Of a DNA stretch of 64,000 nt, positions 29,241 to 37,942 are shown piece by piece (the stretch's first letter is position 1; each line of letters starts with the position of its first letter). Both the position numbers and the translations under genes were made by a program. The notes beneath the pieces are model-generated. The model was not told where the DNA came from. It saw only the letters and a list, made by a program, of their open reading frames with translations, and did no database searches. This DNA is from Bacteroidota bacterium (GTDB lineage Bacteria > Bacteroidota > Rhodothermia > Rhodothermales > UBA10348), in NCBI GenBank assembly GCA_022567305.1, contig JADFHF010000002.1, positions 1 through 64,000 of the forward strand, read 5' to 3'.

Positions 29241-31352
29241 ATGCCCGAAGTGTCCCACTTGGAATTCCTATCTGGCCCGGTTCGGTTCGTGAAGGGTATC
29301 GGGCCGCGTCGTGCCGACGTTCTTTCGGAAGCGGGAGTCGATACGGTCAGGGATCTTCTGCAATATTATCCCCGGAAGTATTTGGATCGTACGTCGGTCA
29401 GCGCGATCAAGGACGTCAGCTCTGACTCAGGGCCCGTGACGATTATCGGAACGATCCTGACGCTCAAGGTCATTCCGGGCCGGCGGGGTAGGCGATTCGA
29501 ATTGGTGATCGAGGATGAGCCGGGTCGGCGGATTACGTGCGTTTGGTTCAAGGGTGTAGCGTGGGTTTCCAAGGTTTTTGAAAAGGATCAGCTCGTCGCC
29601 TTCCACGGGCGTCCTCAGAAATACAGCGGGGGAATCTCGTTGCCTCACCCGGATTTTGACGTGCTGGACGAGGAAGCACCGGCTCTGGCCACGGGTCGAA
29701 TTATCGCCCTCTATCCAGGAGGAGCGTCGCTTTCGAGAGTGGGGTTGACCAGCCGTTCGTTCCGAAGAACGCTCTTTCATTTGATTAAGGAGCACGGCGA
29801 ACGCCTTCAAGAAGTGCTTCCTGAGGGCATACAGGGCAAATACAACCTCCTGGACGGGCGTGTGGCCCTTCGAGCCGTTCATTTTCCCAAGAATGAAAAA
29901 GAACTCATAAGGGCCATCGCAAGACTGAAATTCGAAGAGCTCTTTTTCATTCAGCTCATGCTGGCGAGAATGAAACGGGATCAGACGGTCGAAGAAGGGG
30001 TCGTCCTCGAAACAAAGGACGGACTCGCCAGCCGATTTATCCACGATGTCTTGCCGTTTGAGTTGACCGGGTCGCAGACCGAAGCCATCACCGATATCAC
30101 TCGGGACACCGCCTCGGGAACGCGCATGAACCGCCTGCTGCAGGGAGATGTGGGGAGCGGGAAAACCGTCGTGGCGGTGGCGGCCATGCTCCACGCCGTG
30201 GACAACGGACTTCAGGCTGTTTTTATGGCTCCGACTGAAATTCTGGCCGAACAGCACTTCCGGAATTTGCTCACGTACTTCGAGCCTCTCGGTGTCCGGG
30301 TAAGATTGCTGCTCGGGGGCATGAAAAAATCGGAGCGCTCGGCCATCCTGGAGAGTCTTTCATCGGGCGACCTACCCATCGTCGTTGGGACCCATGCAAT
30401 CATTCAGAAGGATGTCTCTTTCAAGGGTTTGGGGATGTGCATCGTGGACGAGCAACATCGCTTCGGCGTGATGCAGCGGGCGACGCTCTTCAAGAAAGGC
30501 GACCGTCCACACACGTTGCTGATGACCGCTACGCCGATTCCTCGTTCGCTCGCTCTCACGGTTTATGGCGACCTTGACGTGAGTATCATGCGTGATCAAC
30601 CACCCGGAAGGCAGCCGATCCGCACTCGACTTGTTTGGGACCGGGACCGGGATAGCGCCACTGAGATTCTCCGCAGCGAATGTATAAACGGTCGCCAGGC
30701 CTATGTCGTTTATCCGCTGGTTGAAGAGAGCGAAAAACTTGACCTGAAGGATGCAGAGAATGGTTATGAGAAGCTTGTGGCCGAGTTTCCAGATATGACC
30801 GTGGACCTGATCCACGGCAGGATGTCTTCGGAGCAGAAAGAATCAGCCATGAAAAAATTCGTGGATGGCGAAACACAGATACTGGTTTCAACCACGGTTA
30901 TCGAGGTGGGTGTTGACGTCTCGAACGCGACCGTCATGATGATCGAACACGCCGAACGATTCGGGCTCAGTCAGCTCCACCAGCTCCGCGGACGAGTCGG
31001 TCGCGGGCCGCACCGGAGCACCTGTATTCTGATCGCTCACTTCAAAAGGTCTAGTGAGGCTGACGAGCGCCTCAGAACCATGGTCGAGACGAATGACGGA
31101 TTCAAAATCAGTGAGGTGGACCTGAAACTCCGAGGTGCGGGCGACTTTTTTGGAACGAGGCAAAGCGGTTTACCGGATCTCAAGATCGCAGACATCGTCG
31201 CTGACACGGAGATTCTTATTCAGGCGAGGGAAGCAGCCTTTGAGTTGGTGGCCAAGGATCCGAACCTGGACGATCCAGGAAACGAATCACTCGGAGCATA
31301 CTTTCGAGCGTTTTACGGACGCGAGGTAATGAATCTCTCCCGGGTCGGCTGA
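29241..31352 (+). CDS. recG: ATP-dependent DNA helicase RecG
   Basis: GIGPRRADVLSEAGVDTVRDLL..YYPRKYLDR, LLQGDVGSGKTVVA, VDEQHRFGV, LLMTATPIPRSLALTVYGDLDVS, QLRGRVGRG. Confidence 0.96.
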   Translation: MPEVSHLEFLSGPVRFVKGIGPRRADVLSEAGVDTVRDLLQYYPRKYLDRTSVSAIKDVSSDSGPVTIIGTILTLKVIPGRRGRRFELVIEDEPGRRITCVWFKGVAWVSKVFEKDQLVAFHGRPQKYSGGISLPHPDFDVLDEEAPALATGRIIALYPGGASLSRVGLTSRSFRRTLFHLIKEHGERLQEVLPEGIQGKYNLLDGRVALRAVHFPKNEKELIRAIARLKFEELFFIQLMLARMKRDQTVEEGVVLETKDGLASRFIHDVLPFELTGSQTEAITDITRDTASGTRMNRLLQGDVGSGKTVVAVAAMLHAVDNGLQAVFMAPTEILAEQHFRNLLTYFEPLGVRVRLLLGGMKKSERSAILESLSSGDLPIVVGTHAIIQKDVSFKGLGMCIVDEQHRFGVMQRATLFKKGDRPHTLLMTATPIPRSLALTVYGDLDVSIMRDQPPGRQPIRTRLVWDRDRDSATEILRSECINGRQAYVVYPLVEESEKLDLKDAENGYEKLVAEFPDMTVDLIHGRMSSEQKESAMKKFVDGETQILVSTTVIEVGVDVSNATVMMIEHAERFGLSQLHQLRGRVGRGPHRSTCILIAHFKRSSEADERLRTMVETNDGFKISEVDLKLRGAGDFFGTRQSGLPDLKIADIVADTEILIQAREAAFELVAKDPNLDDPGNESLGAYFRAFYGREVMNLSRVG

Positions 31353-31360
31353 GTGCCCCT

Positions 31361-32125
31361 CTAGTGGACGTAGCTCCCGGCGTTGATGTCGATGGAGGTG
31401 CCCGTCGCGTGATCGGCGAGGCCACTTGCCAGCAAAACGACTGTGGGTGCTATGTCTTCGGGTTCAGTGAGTCGGTTCAGCGCCAGGCCGTCCGATACAA
31501 AGTCTTCTCCGTAGGCGTCAATGAAACCCTGTGCCATATCGGTGCGGACAAAGCCCGGGGCGATGACGAATGATGTAATATTTTGCTTTCCGAATGCTCG
31601 TGCAATAGACCGGCTCATCGATACCACACCCCCTTTGGAAGCCGCATAAGCAATGCAATCCTCCGTGTCTCCCCGAAAGGCAGCTCGAGACGCAATATGG
31701 ATAATGCGACCCCCCTTCATGTCCTTCTTCTGAAAGTGATCGATTGCGGCTCGTGATAAGAGGCCGGGCGCGCGAAGATTAATATTCATGGTCGCGTCCC
31801 AGTCGCGAACCCACGCATCCGACTCCATATCGAGAGGGCTGTTGATTGAAATTCCGGCGTTGTTGACGAGCACATCTACGGATCCAAAAGAATCTACAAC
31901 GGACGAAAACAGGTTCTGGCAGGCTGACACATCGCCTAGATCGGCTCTGAATATCGACGACCCGTTTCCAGCTTCCTCGGCTACCTTTCGCGCTTTCGAT
32001 TCTTCCTTTCGATAGTGAACCGCCACGCGGGCCCCGGCTCCGCCCAGCGCAAGGCTAATGGCCCGACCAATTCCCCGGCTTGCCCCTGTGACGAGAATAT
32101 TCGTATTCGAAAGATCGATTTTCAT
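31361..32125 (-). CDS. SDR family oxidoreductase (FabG-like)
   Basis: LVTGASRGIGRAIS, NNAGIS, YAASKGGV. Confidence 0.9.
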   Translation of the reverse strand: MKIDLSNTNILVTGASRGIGRAISLALGGAGARVAVHYRKEESKARKVAEEAGNGSSIFRADLGDVSACQNLFSSVVDSFGSVDVLVNNAGISINSPLDMESDAWVRDWDATMNINLRAPGLLSRAAIDHFQKKDMKGGRIIHIASRAAFRGDTEDCIAYAASKGGVVSMSRSIARAFGKQNITSFVIAPGFVRTDMAQGFIDAYGEDFVSDGLALNRLTEPEDIAPTVVLLASGLADHATGTSIDINAGSYVH

Positions 32126-32175
32126 TTTGACAGATCCAGTATCGCCTCTTGGCGTGTTCTAGCCTTTTCGCGCGG

Positions 32176-32679
32176 TTACTTGCGTCTCCAGAGCGGGACG
32201 GATGAGCAGGGCTCGCCGTACATAATCTTCCGCGCCACGCCCTGCATCTGGTTCATCGCGTCGACATAGGCTTCTCTTGGCACAATACCCGATCCGCAGC
32301 CTTTGATTACGACTATGCTATCTTTGTATTCGCTCAAGTCCGTGGCTGCGATTCGCGCGGAGAAATAATTCTTGACGAGATCGGCCTTCTGGCCCAATGC
32401 TACGGAAGTGGCAATAGATTCAAGTTTGGACGCGACGAGCATGAATGCCCAGGTTGGCACGATTGCATCCGCAGAGCAGAAAACAGCAACGTGCTGGTCG
32501 AGATAGTCCGTCCACGGATGATCTTTCACAAACTCACGGAATTCCTTTTCACGGACAATCATGCCCTCGTAAAGCCACGGAGCGATGTCCAATTCAACAA
32601 CCTCTTTTCCGTCCCAGAGTTCTTCTAGATTGAAGACCATCAGGTCGCTCTCAGCCACGCGGTTAACAATCGGTTCCAT
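32176..32679 (-). CDS. DUF2480 family protein
   Basis: MEPIVNRVAESDLMVFNLEELWDGKEVVELDIAPWLYEGMIVREKEFREFVKDHPWTDYLDQHVAVFCSADAIVPTWAFML; recognised as the Bacteroidota family. Confidence 0.8.
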   Translation of the reverse strand: MEPIVNRVAESDLMVFNLEELWDGKEVVELDIAPWLYEGMIVREKEFREFVKDHPWTDYLDQHVAVFCSADAIVPTWAFMLVASKLESIATSVALGQKADLVKNYFSARIAATDLSEYKDSIVVIKGCGSGIVPREAYVDAMNQMQGVARKIMYGEPCSSVPLWRRK

Positions 32680-32688
32680 GTTATCCTC

Positions 32689-33849
32689 CTAGTCCTGCAT
32701 GGCAGGCTGACCCGCGTGTTCCTGGACATACTCCACCAGCAATCGGACTGCCTCGTCAACTTCGGCTTCAGTCGTGTTGCGCCCCATGCTGAAACGAATT
32801 GTTCCTTTCGCTTCGTCGGCACTTAGTCCATGGGCCGAGAGAACATGACTCGGCTTCGCCTTACCCGTACCACACGCGCTCCCCGTTGACACCGCGAGGC
32901 GTCCGATGTCTGAGATCATTTCTCCGACGTTAATACCTGGAAAGGTGATGTTGCTCGTTTGGGGAAGGCGATCGACATCGGCTCCGTTCACCTTTAGACC
33001 CGGAATGGCCTCGATGAGTGCGTTCTCGAATCGATTTTTGAGGGTCGTATGTCTCTCATGATCCAAACTGAGTCGGTTTTTTGCGATTTCCGCTGCCGCG
33101 CCCAGTCCGACGATTCCCGGGACATTGAGGGTTCCAGCTCGTTTTCCATTCTCCTGGGATCCACCGTGAATGAGTGGTGCGATTCGGATGAATGGGCGAG
33201 ATTCGCGGATGAAGAGAGCCCCAACCCCTTTAGGCCCGTAAAATTTGTGTGCTGAGCAGGCCAGAAGATCCACGCCTTCGACACTTACCGGAATTTTACC
33301 GACTGCCTGAGTGGCGTCCGTAAGAAAGAGGGCCTGATGACCGTCGAGCACCGATGCGATTTCTGCGACCGGGTGGATTACACCCGTCTCGTTGTTCGCC
33401 CACATGATGGCGACGAGAATCGTGTCCTCGCGGAGCGCATCGGCTACCGTATGTGCCGAAAGCAGGCCATTTTCGTCTACCGGTAGCGGGGTGATTTCGA
33501 AGCCGTCGAACTGAAGGCTCTTACAGGATTCAAGGACGGCGTTGTGTTCGGTCGCGCAGGTGATAATGTGCTTTCCTTTCGAACTTCGAGATTTCGCAAT
33601 TCCCTTAATGGCCATGTTGATCGCTTCCGTCGCGCCCCCAGTAAAAATAATCTCGTCCGGTGATGCCTGGATCAGCTCCGCCAGTTGCTCTCGCGCGATC
33701 GTCGCCGCCTCATCCGCTGCCCAACCGTACTGATGGCTCTTGTTTGAAGGATTTCCGTACTCGTCAAGGAAGTATGGAATCATTCGATCGAGAACCTCCT
33801 GACTGACGGGGGTTGACGCGTTGTAATCGAGATAAATAGTGTCGCTCAT
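32689..33849 (-). CDS. Cysteine desulfurase (NifS/IscS family)
   Basis: IYLDYNASTPVSQEVLDRM, TGGATEAINMAIKG, SAHKFYGPKGVGALF (PLP Lys), STGSACGTGKAKPSHVL (active-site Cys). ORF opens at 33987; start at 33849 preferred. Confidence 0.95.
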   Translation of the reverse strand: MSDTIYLDYNASTPVSQEVLDRMIPYFLDEYGNPSNKSHQYGWAADEAATIAREQLAELIQASPDEIIFTGGATEAINMAIKGIAKSRSSKGKHIITCATEHNAVLESCKSLQFDGFEITPLPVDENGLLSAHTVADALREDTILVAIMWANNETGVIHPVAEIASVLDGHQALFLTDATQAVGKIPVSVEGVDLLACSAHKFYGPKGVGALFIRESRPFIRIAPLIHGGSQENGKRAGTLNVPGIVGLGAAAEIAKNRLSLDHERHTTLKNRFENALIEAIPGLKVNGADVDRLPQTSNITFPGINVGEMISDIGRLAVSTGSACGTGKAKPSHVLSAHGLSADEAKGTIRFSMGRNTTEAEVDEAVRLLVEYVQEHAGQPAMQD

Positions 33850-33988
33850 TGCGCTCCGTGTGAAACTGTGGGTTCCGATGATGGAACTCCATAGAACGAG
33901 CGGAGAGAAAAGGGGTTTCGGAAGTGGGTTTGGGTGAACCGAAGCGGGGTTCAGTTCGTTGGCAGGCAAACATTTAAGCGCTTCCAAA

Positions 33989-35059
33989 ATGATTCGACGG
34001 GTACGAATTGGAATCCTCGTGATGGTCGTCGCAACCGTTGTCAGCGGATGTGAGCTCTATTCGCACGAGGGAGATGACCGTGTTGTCGAAGGCGTATCTT
34101 TTACGGAGCTTTTTCGTCCCCCGACAGCGAGCGAAATCCAAGCGATCGAAAGCGAATGGGCAGGCAGGAGTACGAGTGCGGTTGATGTGCAGCTTGTGGC
34201 GCAGTTCCGGATCTCGACGTCGACTCTGTCGATAATCTCTCACCTGGTCGATGGCGTCACCCATTTCGGCGGCATCCTCGCACCGGACGGCGCGAGTGTC
34301 GGCAGCCTCCCTGTCGTCGTCTATGCGCACGGCGGCGACAGTGGAGTCAGCATCGACGAAGAGGTACTACTGGTCCTATCGTTCCTGGGAGACGTGCGAA
34401 ATCAATTCGTGGTTGTAGTACCATCATTTCGGTCTGAGTCAATTCGATATCAGAGCAACATCTGGCTTTCAGACGGTCCGCCCAGTCCGTGGAATTACGA
34501 TGTAGACGACGCGCTGTCGCTTCTTAGTGCAACATCTATTCTCGTTCCGGCCGCAGATATGGAAAGAGTGGGTGTAGTAGGATTGAGTCGTGGAGGCGGA
34601 GTCGGTCTTCTGATGGGTATACGAGATCCGCGGATCAGCGTGGTGGTCGATTTCTTCGGTCCGACGGATTTTTTCGGGCCATTCATACAGGATGTGGTAG
34701 AAGAGGCGCTCCTTGGTTCGCGCCGGGATCTCCCAGGGCTCGACTTTCTTGACGAGCAGTTTATTCAGGCCGTCAAGCGTGGTGACATGACTGAGGAGGA
34801 AGTCCGCCCGGAGCTGATTCGGCGCTCGCCCGTGCTCTTCGTAGATCGGATCCCGGATCTCCAGATTCACCACGGAAACCTGGACATGATCGTACCGGTT
34901 TCCCAAAGCAAGAGTCTGGAAACGGCCATGCTTGCCGCGGGTAGAGGCCCTTCGGGGTTTGAGACGTATTACTACGAACTCGGCCAGCACAGCCCGATCA
35001 CCCTTGTGGGAAGTCTGGATCGGACCGTCGATTTTCTATCCAGGCTCCTGGAAAATTGA
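33989..35059 (+). CDS. Alpha/beta hydrolase (prolyl-oligopeptidase/dienelactone-hydrolase-like), lipoprotein
   Basis: VVATVVSGCELYS lipobox; VVVYAHGGDSGVS; GLSRGGGVGL nucleophile elbow; HGNLDMIVPVSQS. Confidence 0.85.
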   Translation: MIRRVRIGILVMVVATVVSGCELYSHEGDDRVVEGVSFTELFRPPTASEIQAIESEWAGRSTSAVDVQLVAQFRISTSTLSIISHLVDGVTHFGGILAPDGASVGSLPVVVYAHGGDSGVSIDEEVLLVLSFLGDVRNQFVVVVPSFRSESIRYQSNIWLSDGPPSPWNYDVDDALSLLSATSILVPAADMERVGVVGLSRGGGVGLLMGIRDPRISVVVDFFGPTDFFGPFIQDVVEEALLGSRRDLPGLDFLDEQFIQAVKRGDMTEEEVRPELIRRSPVLFVDRIPDLQIHHGNLDMIVPVSQSKSLETAMLAAGRGPSGFETYYYELGQHSPITLVGSLDRTVDFLSRLLEN

Positions 35060-35188
35060 ACGTGAAACAGGATATGTCCAACACGCGTTAACTGCGGCCG
35101 CTGCAAAAAGGCAGTGTGAGACTGCAGACCACAACTTCAGCACTGCACGGCTACCCAGAAAGGCTGCCCAGCAGTGTTGTCCAGAAAT

Positions 35189-35261
35189 GCCGCGTTCGTC
35201 TAGGGGTCCAGGACGCCGGCCTCTCACGCCGGCAACACGGGTTCAAATCCCGTACGCGGTA
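35189..35261 (+). tRNA. tRNA-Glu (anticodon CTC)
   Basis: Acceptor GCCGCGT/ACGCGGT, anticodon stem CCGGC-CTCTCAC-GCCGG, T-arm ACGGG-TTCAAAT-CCCGT, discriminator A; CCA not encoded. Confidence 0.93.
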
Positions 35262-35358
35262 CAAAGTCAAGCCCTTTCTGTAACTCCCTGCCTGGCAGGG
35301 GATTGCGGGGAGAGTTATTCTTCTTATCTGGAGCACGTCCCTATAGGAGGCCTACAAA
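35245..35358 (+). repeat. tRNA-Glu 3'-end att-like repeat, copy A (in the intact tRNA) plus downstream structured segment
   Basis: AAATCCCGTACGCGGTAC at 35245-35262, then AAAGTCAAGCCCTTTCTGTAACTCCCTGCCTGGCAGGGGATTGCGGGGAGAG...GTCCCTATAGG. Confidence 0.9.
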
Positions 35359-35430
35359 GTGCTTAATAAAATTCGTAGTTAATCGGAATGGACGGCTAGT
35401 ATGTCCCGGTAGGGAGTCAGGATCTTTCGG

Positions 35431-37587
35431 TCAGTTCATCAGAACGAACTCAATTGATCGATCCGCTGCTTTTCCAGTCACCTCGTCTAATAGCCGAACG
35501 GTGATAAGCATTCTATCTGCTGTGTCCCATTCGGCTAGATCCAACATCACATACTCGCGAGTTGTCAATGAGTAACCCGTATGGCTGGTAGACACAGCCG
35601 TTGTCACCAACTCTCGTCTACCGAGTAGACCTGCGATACCCTCCCGTTTTTCGTCATATGAGACTTCGTACGAAACGGTGTAATGTGTCTGGTCATCGTC
35701 GCCGAAGACCAAATTATACACTTCAAAATAAAGGGCCAGATTCGTTTGCGGAGTAATCGCTTTACGGACGTAAACGGGCGCGCGAAAGCCCTGCTCATCA
35801 CGGACCAAGTCCGTTTCTTCAATTGACCCAGCCACGAGCGGAACAAGATCGCTCATCACAAGCGTTCCGGGGCTCGGGTCGAGCGCCACCAGCGAATCCA
35901 CCCTTTGTACACCTCGTCTGATGAAAGAGTGGTCCTCCGGGTCCTCCACATTTCCTGTCTCATGCACCATGTATTGATCCCACTGAAGGGCGAGGTGATA
36001 GAGGCCGGTATCTCCTCTTACAATTGTCGTGTAAACTGGTGAATCTGCATCGTCTGAGTAGTTATCGGAAAGTCTGTACTTTCCCCGTGTAATCTTGCGT
36101 GTCTGGAAACCCATCTCCTGCTGCACGGCCGACAGGAGTATCATGTGCTCGTATGAAAGTCGAGGGTGTTTTCTCAGAATTTCTAGATGAACACCCGGCG
36201 GGGGCACTAACTCGCCGGCGGGTACAGCCCAGTAGACTTCAGTTCGCGTTGTGCCATCTGCATCTAAGAACCGAGCTAGTCGTAGTTCGACGGGAAGCGA
36301 AGGCGCGGTTGAGAATCCTGATGAGCTCCTCGGCACTTCCGCGCGGCGCTTCGTTTCGAGCTGCCGCTCTACGACTTTTGTTTCCTGCATGAGCATGCTT
36401 ACCACAATGAAGATCGGAATGGGCGGCCCTCGACCTTCTACAGCATCGTCTACACGCAAGTATGTCGCCGTGTATCCCGGATCGAGCCATGCGAGTTCAT
36501 ACAAAAATTCGCGCATAAGTTGGATCGACAAACTAGCGCGAAAACGGCCGCGATCCGATGAAGAGAAGCCACGTCTTAAGACATTGGGCATCATTCCCTC
36601 GAGTCCTGCGTGTCTAAACGCCCCTCGCTCCCAGGCGAACAGGTAACGCGCTGCACGTCCGAGGTGCGAGTATGTCCAAAACTCATTTCGGGGGAGGAAC
36701 GAGACGCCCGCAAACTCGGCATCGGCCATAAGTGCTTTACGGCTGTTCAAGAAGTAGCTCCTGATCCGCTCAACCTGCGAAGGTGCGCCTAGTCGAACAT
36801 AGAGTTTGCCTCGATCATCGAAACCAGACGGGCTTTCTAGACTTGCATAGCTTGCCCCCGCCTCTGTCACTCTCTCAAGATGCTCCGCGACGCGTTCGTT
36901 CCAAACCGACGCTGGCAGCGGGTCCTGACTGTGCCACCAATTTACTAGCAGTGCCCCCGCACCGCTGTCATACACCATCTTATCCCGCGGCTCTCCAAGC
37001 GTATCTACAACGCGTCGCCGCAACTCATCGGGCAAGAGGAATATCATCTGCCGCACATGCAGATCCACAACATTCTTTTCATGCGGCCTCAGTTTGCTGC
37101 CAACGACGTCCAGCATACCCAAATAGGCGTCGATCGCTCTGACGTATTCCGACTGGACGCGCTCTTTAAATACTGATCTTGTGTAAGCGTCAGCCAGTAG
37201 CACATCGAACGCCTCCTCTGATTCCAGCGCCCGGATCCCACCGCGCCATACATCCAACGCTTGCGAATGCTCGCTCCTTGCAGAATGCGCTTTTCCTAAC
37301 CAAAAGACTGCCGCTCCCTGAATATCGAGGCGAAAACCTGGGTTTTCCTTAACGATCGCACTGAACTGCTGAACGGCTTCGTCGTAGCGGGCAGCCTCAA
37401 AAGCCTCGCGCCCGGCTCGGAAACGGGACGTCAGTTCAGGTTGCGCCCATGCTTGTACTGAACTAAATAGCAACAATAACAGGAACGCAAAAGTCTTAAC
37501 GTACCTCAAGACATGGGTAAACTGAGAGAAAACCATAGCCCTGCAAGAGATAAAAAGCCCTTGAGAAACGTTGCGCCAACTGGTCAC
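35431..37587 (-). CDS. GWxTD-domain-like/TPR exported protein (cassette 1 cargo)
   Basis: Signal-like FAFLLLLLFSSVQAWAQ; TPR-like N-terminus; FDDRGKLYVRLGAPSQVERIRSY and NEFWTYSHLGRAARYLF resemble GWxTD-domain proteins. Confidence 0.6.
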   Translation of the reverse strand: MTSWRNVSQGLFISCRAMVFSQFTHVLRYVKTFAFLLLLLFSSVQAWAQPELTSRFRAGREAFEAARYDEAVQQFSAIVKENPGFRLDIQGAAVFWLGKAHSARSEHSQALDVWRGGIRALESEEAFDVLLADAYTRSVFKERVQSEYVRAIDAYLGMLDVVGSKLRPHEKNVVDLHVRQMIFLLPDELRRRVVDTLGEPRDKMVYDSGAGALLVNWWHSQDPLPASVWNERVAEHLERVTEAGASYASLESPSGFDDRGKLYVRLGAPSQVERIRSYFLNSRKALMADAEFAGVSFLPRNEFWTYSHLGRAARYLFAWERGAFRHAGLEGMMPNVLRRGFSSSDRGRFRASLSIQLMREFLYELAWLDPGYTATYLRVDDAVEGRGPPIPIFIVVSMLMQETKVVERQLETKRRAEVPRSSSGFSTAPSLPVELRLARFLDADGTTRTEVYWAVPAGELVPPPGVHLEILRKHPRLSYEHMILLSAVQQEMGFQTRKITRGKYRLSDNYSDDADSPVYTTIVRGDTGLYHLALQWDQYMVHETGNVEDPEDHSFIRRGVQRVDSLVALDPSPGTLVMSDLVPLVAGSIEETDLVRDEQGFRAPVYVRKAITPQTNLALYFEVYNLVFGDDDQTHYTVSYEVSYDEKREGIAGLLGRRELVTTAVSTSHTGYSLTTREYVMLDLAEWDTADRMLITVRLLDEVTGKAADRSIEFVLMN

Positions 37588-37768
37588 TATCCAATGGCAA
37601 AGCTGGAAATACTGTCTTTGAAATCATCATGCCACTGTCACCCCCAGTAGTTGGCAGAACCCCACTGGGGCAAAACGCATCCGCGGTATCATACTATCCT
37701 ATAAGCAGCATTATCTCAAAGAAGTTCCATACGAGAATAGGTGGAGAAACTGAATGATATACGTGCTC

Positions 37769-37880
37769 AAATCCCGTACGCGGTACAAAGTCAAGCCTTT
37801 TCTGTAACTCCCTGCCTGGCAGGGAAATACGGGGAGGGCTTTTCTTTTGTGTGTTGTCGTTTCCCTATAGGTTCCCCAAA
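37769..37880 (+). repeat. att-like repeat, copy B
   Basis: AAATCCCGTACGCGGTAC 37769-37786 identical to copy A; downstream CAAAGTCAAGCCTTTTCTGTAACTCCCTGCCTGGCAGGGAAATACGGGGAGGGCTTTTCTTTT also conserved. Confidence 0.93.
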
Positions 37881-37942
37881 ACGTAGCGTAGCAAAAACGA
37901 GAGTGGATGAGAGTTTCAAGCCTCGTAGAAGTGGAGAAGCTA

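Noticed and set aside
37638-37668. CCCCAGT...ACTGGGG inverted repeat upstream of the GWxTD-like gene
   Set aside because: Single occurrence with a loop of moderate size; could be chance or an ordinary operator, not enough support to report as a finding.
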